NCBI RefSeq assembly: GCF_050624435.1 | Contig: NC_134540.1 | Location: 101,833,739-101,897,738 of the forward strand | Length of the DNA stretch: 64,000 nt | DNA from: Tenrec ecaudatus | Taxonomy: Eukaryota; Chordata; Mammalia; Afrosoricida; Tenrecidae | Reading direction: 5' to 3' | The notes under the pieces: model-generated | What the model was told of the DNA's origin: nothing | Seen by the model: only the letters and a program-made list of their open reading frames with translations | The model's database searches: none | Program-made: the position numbers and the translations under genes | Part shown: positions 55,945-64,000 of the stretch, piece by piece | Position numbering within the stretch: position 1 is the first letter of the stretch | How the letters are laid out: every line of letters starts with the position of its first letter

Positions 55945-56500
55945 GTTAGGCCCACTTGCTGTTTTTCAGCCGAGTTGTTAAGCATGATGCGTCAGTCCCA
56001 ACTCCCAGACACCCTTTGTAAACAGAAGGACCCGCTGACCTGTCCTGTGTCATCCTCCCAATTGTCAGATTTGAGCCCATTGTGCAGTCACCATGTCATT
56101 TTGTCTCCCTGATGGTCATCTTCTTTATTTGAACTCTTTCCTTGACCCAGGACTAGGTCCTTTCCCAGGGACTGGCCTCTTGTCCTGACACCACGTCCAA
56201 AGATAGGGGACAAAAGTCTTGCCACACTCATTTGTCAGGAGCATCTGGCTGGCCATATTTGAAGATATTTTTTGTTGTTGTCCTTATTCCAGTCCATGGT
56301 AGTCAATGGTTTTCACCAACACCAGACCTAATTCAAATTATCAGTTCTTTAACTCTCCCCTTTTAAAAATTTTCCCTTTTCATAGTCTAACTTTCACCTG
56401 CACATAAGGTGATTGAGAATACCAGGGCTTGGGTCTTGGCACCTTAGCCCTCAAAGTGACACCTTTGCCCTCCCACACTTTGAAGAGGTCCTATGCATCA
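55945..56500 (-). mobile_element. RTE LINE 3' part
   Basis: Starts with the reverse RTE end ('gttaagcatgatgcgtcagt') and proceeds through 'tgtgtcatcctcccaattgt' to 'ttgaagaggtcctatgcatc'. Confidence 0.75.
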
Positions 56501-58072
56501 CTCTTTTCTGATTTATTAATTCAATAAACCCTTAAAAGTACTATTGTGTTCTAATTGTGTTGGACATAGAAGGGCGAGAGAAGAGTTTTTCATGGAACTT
56601 TTGGGAGAGGTTAAGAAGGGGATAGCTTTAGTGTCATATATGGTATGAATTGTAGGTAGTAAAAGTTGCTATAACATCAAAGAAGACAGCATGGAAGACT
56701 TTTTTGAGGGACTACGTTTGGATTTAGTCAAGAATGTTAGCCAGGTGGGAAAGGACTGGGTGTGCATACTTTGTGGTTCAAGGGATGTGAAAGAGAATGA
56801 GTACGAAGGACAGCTATAGATTTCAAGGAAATCTAGAACAGCTCATGTGTTCTATGGCATGATTGGATTTACCCTTTAGATAACTAATGGCTGCCATGTG
56901 GTTGAAGTAGCTCTGAATGTAAGTTCTATCAGTGATACTACTAGGAACAAAAAGTAAGTTTGTAATTAAGTTCTATTGGCAAGTAATCAGAATATCAGGG
57001 TCACGTTATCCAAATCAAAAAGCTCCCATCCAAAAATTCTACTCTTCCCTCTCCTTCTTCCCCAATTCAAAGTCCAGAGAGAGGGATTCCATGGCATCCC
57101 TCTGCCATTCCCTAACTTTGGAGCTTCTGACACTGATCCCTCTACCTGAAGTCTTAGTCCACAGCAAGCAGAAAACACTGCCAACTCTATCTTTCTGGAT
57201 TAAAATTTAATTGAGAAGCTCTAGAAGAGCTCCTTGGGGATAAATAATTCATTTCCTTGGCTTCAAACCTGAAAATTCTTATGGGTGAAAAGAAGGCTTT
57301 ACAGCAAAGCAAAGACTAAAATTATTTGTTATATTAATTTTTTGATTAATACAGATGTTTTTGTACACAATTCTTTTTTTCCGTTTGAGGAGTCAAGTAG
57401 TGCAATTACAGTCAGATTTCCAGATTAAATATTCAGGTCTGGTAAGAAAAGGAGAAGGAAGTATGAACTTTACGGAATTTACATATGTAAGTGTGTGCAC
57501 CTGCGTTTCAGATAGAAGTGAATGTAGTTGTAATTAAAGCGCCCTTTTTTCCATTGTAACCATGTGTTGTCTGCACAATTACAGTGGATCGCTGAAGTGA
57601 GGGAAACGTATTCTGAAGCGCTGCTTCCTACATAAAATGTACTTTGGGAGGGATTGTATATTGTAATCTTTCTTCTTTTCACTTCCTGCGTGGGGCTCAT
57701 GGTACACTGTTGTACTTAAAAAAAGTAAATGTGAGAATAAGAGTGAAGGAGTAAAACAAAATAATGTCCCTTAATTGTAGGTTTCAAAAAACAGCCACTT
57801 ATTTCAAAGTCTGAAACTCATCTTCTTTAGTTGTATTACTTACTACTGTACACCAGGTGTTATGTTCTAAAGCCAAGGAAGTGCACTGTTTCCTGGGAGG
57901 CCTGAGTCAGTTTCTTGATTAAACATTAGGCAGCCACCATCATTCTACTCCAATTTCTTATTTTTGTGGCAAACTGAGAATAATAGTCCAAATGCTTTCT
58001 TCTGCCTCCTTTATCCAATGACTTGTGTTTCTAGGGATTTATATTTTCTATTAAATTCTTAATTTTTAAAAA

Positions 58073-58575
58073 TTAAATGCTCATTTTATTGTGGGCTCTT
58101 ACAGCTCTTATAACAATTCATACATCAGTTATTTCAAGCATCTTAGTACATATGTTGCAATTATTATTTTCTAAAAATTTACTTTCTTTTGAGTTCTTGG
58201 TATCAGCTCCTCTTTCTTCCCCTCCCTTCCCTGACCCTCATGACCCCTTGATTAGTTTCATATTCGTACATCTATCTCTGCCTCCCCTGCCCCATGGTTC
58301 CTGTTGTTCCTGTCTGTGGTGATGGTGATGTGTCCATCATTGCAATAGGTTTCCCCTTCCTCCCCTCCACTCCCCAGCATCCCCCTACCCTCCTGGTATC
58401 ACTACTCCCATTTCTGTTCCTGGATTTGTGTGTCGTGAGCTCTTATCTGTACCTGTGCACACGCTCCAGTCAAGGAACCAGAGGAATATTGGGTGTTGTA
58501 TTGGAGCTATACTGCGTCCTGGTTGACTAATCCCTTCTCTGTGACCCTTCTGTGAGGGGATAGCCCTTTGTGACT
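58073..58575 (-). mobile_element. L1 3' UTR insertion in intron 1
   Basis: Reverse UTR end 'cattttattgtgggctctta', C-rich block near 58224-58240, 'taccctcctggtatcactac', and 'cccttctgtgaggggatagc' at the right. Confidence 0.8.
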
Positions 58576-58804
58576 TCATAATTTTTGCTTTAACCTTAGT
58601 AATGTGTTCACTCATATGCCAATTAAATGACGAAGATTTCTTCATCTCTTAGATGTGTTAATAGCAAATGTTAAATGTTGGGCAAACAGCGAATACAATG
58701 GATATAATTATTGGACACATTTTCACATTGCAGCAGAAACCTTAATGTAGAATAAAAACTACATCATGATTGTATATTGGTTATTTTTATTTCCTTATAT
58801 TTTT

Positions 58805-58998
58805 AGGAGCCCTAATAGCATAGTAGTTATGCATTGGGCTGCAAGGTCAGCAATTCAAAACCACCAGCCACTCAACAGGAGAACGACAAGGCTTTTTATT
58901 CTTGCAAAGAGTTGCAGTCTTGAAACCCCACAGGGGCATTTCTACCCTGTCCTACAGGGTCATTCTGAGTCTGATTATATTCCGAGGCAGCGAGGTTT
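58805..58998 (+). mobile_element. AfroSINE
   Basis: Head 'aggagccctaatagcatagt', 'cctgtcctacagggtcattc' and tail 'gagtctgattatattccgag'. Close to consensus. Confidence 0.92.
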
Positions 58999-60029
58999 TT
59001 CTTTTAGAACATCATGAATAATCCTAAAGAACCCAGTGTTGAAGAACTTTTACATGAGGGTGGGGGCGTTAGCCTGTGACACAAGCTAGAGTGTGCCTGA
59101 TGTGCAGGCTCATGAAGGCTGGTGCCTTACCCTACTCTTTGCTTCAGAGACGTGGTTTTCTTTGTGGAGAATCCATGCCCTTTTGTCATGTGGTCCCTGT
59201 GTTTGTACCATCACATGCTGGATTTTGCCTTTTCCTGTGTTTTCTCTTTATGCCGGGTTGGGTAAATAGTCTGTTATACTTTCAACATTTACATGCATTG
59301 CATTGGGGGGTGGGGGAAGGCAGCAAAATTATAATGGTTTAGTTGTTAGAAAGAAAATGAGACACACCTCTTTGAACTTGAGACATTTACCCAGCATGGC
59401 ATTTATTTGACTTATCCTCCCCCACCCCCCTTGGCTTCAAATTAACATTTAAAAGAACTGTAGTTTCAACCTAGTGCTTGCTTAGATTAAATGATTAGAT
59501 GTTTGGGGTTATTATAAATATATGTTCTATTTAATTTTCCCATGAATGGAATATGCACTATTAGGTGTTCACAATTTTTAAAAGCATTATCTATTTATGC
59601 TTTAATAAAAATATTCTCAAATATTTTGAATAATGTCATCACTTGATGCGGTGCAAGTAAAAAATAAAGAGTAATTTGTGAGTGGTTTCCATGTACTAGG
59701 GCTTAACTTCTATTGCCCACAGTCTCATATCCACAGGTCAGTATTTCTATTCCACTCATACTAAAATGTGACGAGGCTCAAGCCTACAATAGCACAAGAA
59801 GCTGTTTTGAGATGATCCAACTAGTCATTGACAGGTCTGAGTGTAAGCCCAGGTAGTCTTACTCCAAGGTGAACACATTAAGTCAGTAGATTGCAGTTGC
59901 CTCTTTAAAGCTGATGCTTCCCAGAATGCACCTGAGGGGCTCACTGTTTGCTTATGTTTCCATGAAATGGATCTCAACATAGTTAGAATTTGAACGGTGT
60001 TTTAAATTGAGACAATAAATACAATAATC

Positions 60030-60190
60030 TATACACATTAAAATGTATACCTCTTAATGGTATAAATTGATGAATTTAAATAAATGTGTACATTCTAGTA
60101 AGTACCACTCCAAGGCATAAAAGAGTCTTGATAGATCTCTCCCCTTACTATTCAATTTCCACCCAAAGTTTCTTCAAGAAGAAATCATAT
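60030..60190 (-). mobile_element. Possible ancient L1M fragment
   Basis: Weak resemblance to the L1M 3' UTR around 'cacattaaaatgtatacctc'. Given only as a suggestion. Confidence 0.25.
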
Positions 60191-60216
60191 GTGATTCCTA
60201 TTGCCTTAATTTAGCC

Positions 60217-60411
60217 CAGCAGTTCTCAACCTGTGGGTTGCGACCCCTTTGGGGGTCGAACGACCCTTTCACAGGGGTTGCCCGATTCATAACAGTAGCA
60301 AAATGACAGTGATGAAGTAGCAATGAAAATAACGTTATGGTTGGAGGGGGTCACCACCACATGAGGAACTGTATGAAAGGGTCGTGGTGTTAGGAAGGTT
60401 GAGAACCATTG
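60217..60411 (+). mobile_element. SPIN non-autonomous hAT element
   Basis: The 195-bp element starts CAGCAGTTCTCAACCTGTG and ends AAGGTTGAGAACCATTG, giving inverted termini. The interior has the hallmark GGGTTGCGACCCCTTTGGGG and the motif cataacagtagcaaaatgac near the middle. It is flanked by an 8-bp target duplication, atttagcc (60209-60216) and atttagac (60412-60419), 7 of 8 matching, as expected for hAT. The interior is deleted, so no transposase is encoded. SPIN entered several tetrapod lineages by horizontal transfer. Confidence 0.9.
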
Positions 60412-60479
60412 ATTTAGACTATCATAGGGCCTTACATCCCAGAGTCCTCACTTTTTAAGTCTGTCCTCTTTTGCTTGAT

Positions 60480-62575
60480 GTTGTTAGGTGCCATTGAGCC
60501 ATTCTGACTCAGTGACTATGTATGATAGATGAAAACATGGCCTGGTCCTGCTCCATACTCACAATTGCTCTTAGTTTTGAACAGCTACTGTGTCAATCCA
60601 TCTTGTTGAAAGCCTTTATCTTTTTAGCGGCACCACAACCTTACAAAGCATGACATTCTCCTACAGGGATTGTCTCTCCTGACATGCCCAAAGTACATGA
60701 GAAAAAGTCTCGCCATCCTTGCCTCGAAAGAACATTCTAGGTGTTTTTCATCCAACACAGATTTGTTTGTTCTTTGGTAGTTCATGGTACTTTCAGTATT
60801 CTTCACCAGTACCGAAGTTCAAATGCATCCATTCTTTTGTCTTCCTTATTCAATGCCAAAGGTTCCCATACTTACGAGGCAATTGGAAATGCCATGGCTT
60901 GGTTCAGGCATACACTATTTCTCAAAGTAACCTCTTTGTTTTCAAAACTTAAAAGAGGTCGTGTGCAGCACATGTACCCAATCCAAGGGGTTGCTTAGGT
61001 TTCTTGACTGCTGCTTCCATGAACATTGATTGTGGATCCAAGGAAGACCTCATCCTTGACAACCACAAACTTTCCTTCATTTATCACGATGTTACTCACG
61101 GATCCTGTTGTGAGGATTTTGGTCTTCCTGACATTGTGTTGTACTCCATGCTGAAGGCTACAATCCTTGATCTTCATCAGCAAGTGTTTCAAGTCCTCAC
61201 ATTCAGCAAGTAAAGTTGTGCCCATCTGTGTATTGAGGGTTGTTAATGAGCTTTCTGCAATCCTGATATCCCATTGTTCTTCACATAATCCAGCTTATTT
61301 TTATGTAGCATACAGATTGAATGAGTGTGGTGAGAAGATGCCACCCTGACATCCTTTTCCTGATTTTAAAGCATGCAGTATGCCTTTGTTCTGTTCACAC
61401 AATTGCTTTGATCCATGTACAGGTTCTGCATGAGCCCAATATCATATTCTGGGATTTACATTCTTGTAAAGGCTATCCATTGGTTTTTTTTTTTTTTTTT
61501 TAAGTGCTCTCAGTTTAATATATACTGAGTATGTGGTCCTTTTTTTTTTTAAACTTTAGGTCTTTGCACATTTCATTTTAATATTTTACTTTGTCTTCTT
61601 GAGCTATTGTTTGAAAGTTTCTGGTTAGCAATTTTAACTTCATTTTTTCTTCCATCTGCTTTAGCTACTGCGCAAGTAAGGGCAAGTTTCAGTCTCCTCG
61701 GACATCTGCTTTGATCTTTCTTGTCTTTTTAATGCATTCTTTCTTTCTTATTGTATGGTGTTCTTGATGTCATCCCACAGTTCATCAGGTCTTCTTTTGC
61801 CTAATGTAATGTTTTTGAGATTCATCCATGTCATTACATGCTATATAGAATTTGCATTAGCAATTTATGCTCATTTTGTAAACTAAAAGCTTCTGTTAAG
61901 GGACTTTTTGTTAATATTCACTCATGTAGTCCATTCAATTCTTCTGTATTTGATCTGTTGAAATCCATAGTCTGCTAAAATTACCTTTTATTGAAAAAGG
62001 TATTTGTAATGAATTAGTGGTTAGTCTTATAAAATTCTATCCTTCAATATCCAGTGTTGTTTCTGTCATCAACTCTCTCTATTTCAAGTATTGATCCTTT
62101 TTCTTTGTTTCTGACTGTTACATTGTAATCAGTAATTATCAATGGAACTTCAGCCTACAGAAGATGGTAGAAACATTCAATTTCTTCATGTTTGATTTTA
62201 ATGGGTTGGATTTTCAACTTGAGTAGTAAGTATGATAACATCTTCTTTGTAAATGTATGGATATTTTCTTAATCTTTTCCACGTGCCTTTGATTTTCTTT
62301 ACTCTTATTTTCTCTGGATACCTTAGACAAACTACCCATGAGCTCTCACATTTCACTCACTGTAGAGCATTGTCTTTATGGACCGTGGAATGCCAATTGA
62401 CCTTGCCCTCCCTTGAGTCTAAGGTCTTCAAGTCCAATACTCATTCCCACAACATCTCTCTGACAATGACCAATTTTTAAAGATGCAGATAGTCAACTGA
62501 GAATGACCAAACATATTGTAGACTATTTGGATATTAGGACCTTCTTAACAGCTTGGACTACATTTTATCTTAGAG
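60480..62575 (-). mobile_element. RTE LINE, about 2.1 kb
   Basis: Reverse 3' terminus at the left ('ttgttaggtgccattgagcc'). On the - strand, 61225-60995 reads LLAECEDLKHLLMKIKDCSL, then QHNVRKTKILTTGSV and FLGSTINVHGSSSQET, the RTE region after the RT catalytic box. Further right it matches the 5' section of the copy at 7345-10985. It provides the empty-site comparison for LTR-like element A. A T run at 61484-61501 interrupts it. Confidence 0.85.
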
Positions 62576-62954
62576 CATTCCAGTTTGCTGTCAGTAACCT
62601 TTAGTGATCATTGCTTAAATGGAGAGATGCTTTAAGGAATAATTTGCTAAAAGCATAATTTTTGTGAATAAATTTTGGTTCTCTAATCTTTTGAGATGTT
62701 TTATGAAATAAATACCTGTATCCTGGATGTCATAACACTTAAGAATAATTGTAAAATATTTTGTGAATTATAGTAACTTTTATTAAGATAACCATTAAAG
62801 GCAATTTAAATTTTACAAAGCTGCAACTAATAATATTTCATAAGCAGCTATTGCAATTTCTTTGCTTATAACTATGATTCGTATCAATAATTACATTTTC
62901 CAGAACCAATTCTATTCAGCGATAAGCGTTATCCATTCAAGAAGGGGAATAATC

Positions 62955-63157
62955 CGAATTCGCTGCCATTGAAACAATTCTGACTCATAGTTATGTAGGA
63001 CAGAGTAGCGTTGCCCCTGTGGGTTCTAGATACTGTAAATCTTTACAGGCATGGAAAGCTTCATCTTTCCCCCAATGAGCAGCTGGTAGTTTTGATCTTC
63101 TAAACTCATAGTCAGCAGTCCAAAATATAATCCATTACACTACTAAGGTTCCCTCAA
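62955..63157 (-). mobile_element. AfroSINE
   Basis: Reverse copy: 'attgaaacaattctgactca' tail, 'agagtagcgttgcccctgtg', head 'attacactactaaggttccc'. Confidence 0.88.
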
Positions 63158-64000
63158 GAAGTGGAAGGTGTATAGTTTAGATAGTGATAGCAATCGTAGA
63201 AGACCTGTTCATTAAATTAACAGTATAAACCTTATGAATTTTGCCATTTCAGCATGTAAGATGACTTAATCAAACACTAAAAACACTAGAAGAAAGTTAA
63301 TAGGACACTGAACCATACTTACACATCTAGATGCTGTGGAGTTAAGTAAGATTGTTGCATTTGTATAACAATAAAAGTTAAAATGAACCTTTTTGTAGAA
63401 AAAAATTCTGGCACATCAGAATCGCAGTCACAGATCTTAATATGGATTGACACAAATAGATTGGTACTTTCTAAATATCTCTAGTGCTCACTAAAGTATG
63501 TTTGTAGAGAGCTTTGAAGAAAGAAAATTTGGATCATTGAACTCACTGCATGAATCATGAATTTGCCCTATTATTCTTTTTATCCCAAGTAAAAGGAAAC
63601 ATTGTCTCTGTGTATCTTGATAACAGTTGGGGTTTCTTTTTATGATGATAGTCTTAATGTTAAAAATAATGTTAAAATATATTTTACCTTTTTATTTTCC
63701 TTGTACACTTTGGAAATATTGGAAATATTGAGGGTTTGGTTCAAAGCTACTGCAATAATGCAGATATTCAGTAAAGTGACTTACAAAATTTTGGGTGTCT
63801 CAATGCAAAAAAGCCATTTTTACACTATATGGAAGTTTGTTAAGGATGAAGCAGCATTATGAAAGCATTTGAAGTCTTGTGAGAATTATCAAAATATGAC
63901 ACTGAGATCAGAAGTTAGTAAATTCTGTTGGAAAAATGGAGCTCAATGCAGCGTCTCACAAATCTCCAATTTATAACGAATGCAGTATTTGCCAAGGCAA
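63158..64000. other. Unique AT-rich intronic sequence at window end
   Basis: No exon or repeat recognised. The 86-codon open frame at 63602-63862 has no family resemblance and no flanking splice or promoter evidence. Confidence 0.5.

Larger units (their letters stand above)
47812..64000 (+). other. FGF14: FGF14 (1b transcript) intron 1, 5' portion
   Basis: No second FGF14 exon (trefoil core beginning DPQLKG) is visible downstream in this window, consistent with the hundreds-of-kilobases first intron known for the 1b transcript in other mammals. This stretch holds the 3' shoulder of the promoter CpG domain, a second CpG island near 55 kb, AfroSINEs, RTE and L1 fragments and a SPIN element. 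Between these, 49400-50980, 51410-54020, 56500-58070, 59000-60020 and 62580-62950 are unique AT-rich sequence in which I see no gene. Confidence 0.85.

Noticed and set aside
58805..58998. tRNA-like sequence at SINE heads as a tRNA gene
   Set aside because: The tRNA-derived head is part of AfroSINE and does not fold as a complete tRNA.
63602..63862. 86-codon open frame near the window end
   Set aside because: AT-rich, no family resemblance, and no splice signals in phase with FGF14.
47812..64000. GAA/TTC repeat of FGF14 intron 1 (expanded in human SCA27B)
   Set aside because: No such repeat run is present here; the nearest thing is a mixed pyrimidine stretch at 49980-50030. The human repeat lies far deeper in the intron.

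Overview
This is vertebrate nuclear DNA from a placental mammal of the clade Afrotheria. The evidence is the repeat content: many copies of a tRNA-derived SINE with the AfroSINE 3' end (calls to a tail like 'tatgagttggaatcgactc'), RTE/BovB-type LINE fragments sharing that 3' end, and L1 insertions with one characteristic long 3' UTR. A 195-bp non-autonomous SPIN (hAT) element with an 8-bp target duplication lies at 60217-60411. SPIN has been reported from tenrec among afrotherians, so a tenrec (Echinops-like) genome is the most economical reading. That is an inference, not something the DNA states.

Only one protein-coding feature is convincing: the first coding exon of FGF14 isoform 1b (FHF4-1b) on the + strand at 47604-47811. 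It encodes 69 residues plus one base and ends in a consensus splice donor. It sits inside a CpG-rich promoter/5' UTR domain (about 46390-49350) with three short upstream ORFs, a 103-nt polypyrimidine tract and an E-box/CRE pair. Everything from 47812 to the window end is the start of the very large intron 1 of the 1b transcript; the next exon is outside the window.

Region by region: 1-46380 is the 5' flank and is essentially repeat on repeat, with no gene I can support. It contains L1 3'-UTR insertions in both orientations (246-1760, 14209-16498, 19044-20850, 26093-26705, 27640-28860, 30672-30945, 32525-33465, 43556-44287), RTE fragments (3120-5235, 6985-10985, 12355-12500, 36633-37530, 38610-40000, 42430-42910, 44975-45140), two mariner copies (11028-12265 and 27292-29456, the second split by an L1), and two LTR-like elements with perfect 5-bp target duplications (9172-9820, 24173-24671). 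AfroSINEs are scattered throughout. Unique AT-rich DNA fills the gaps (notably 22030-24167, 33700-36630, 40150-42430, 45150-46380).

Within intron 1 a second, separate CpG island (about 54560-55450) carries a core-promoter ETS site, a perfect DR1 nuclear-receptor element and X-box-like half sites. It looks like the promoter of an unannotated or antisense transcript about 7 kb downstream of exon 1b. The remaining intron (49350-54160, 55450-64000) is unique sequence with AfroSINE, RTE, L1 and SPIN insertions.

I did not find a new multi-gene system. The most informative observations are the second CpG island, the dated nest of transposons (several with exact target duplications and empty-site support), and the about 2.1-kb L1 3' UTR. 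Repeat boundaries not backed by a target duplication are approximate to 10-30 bases.
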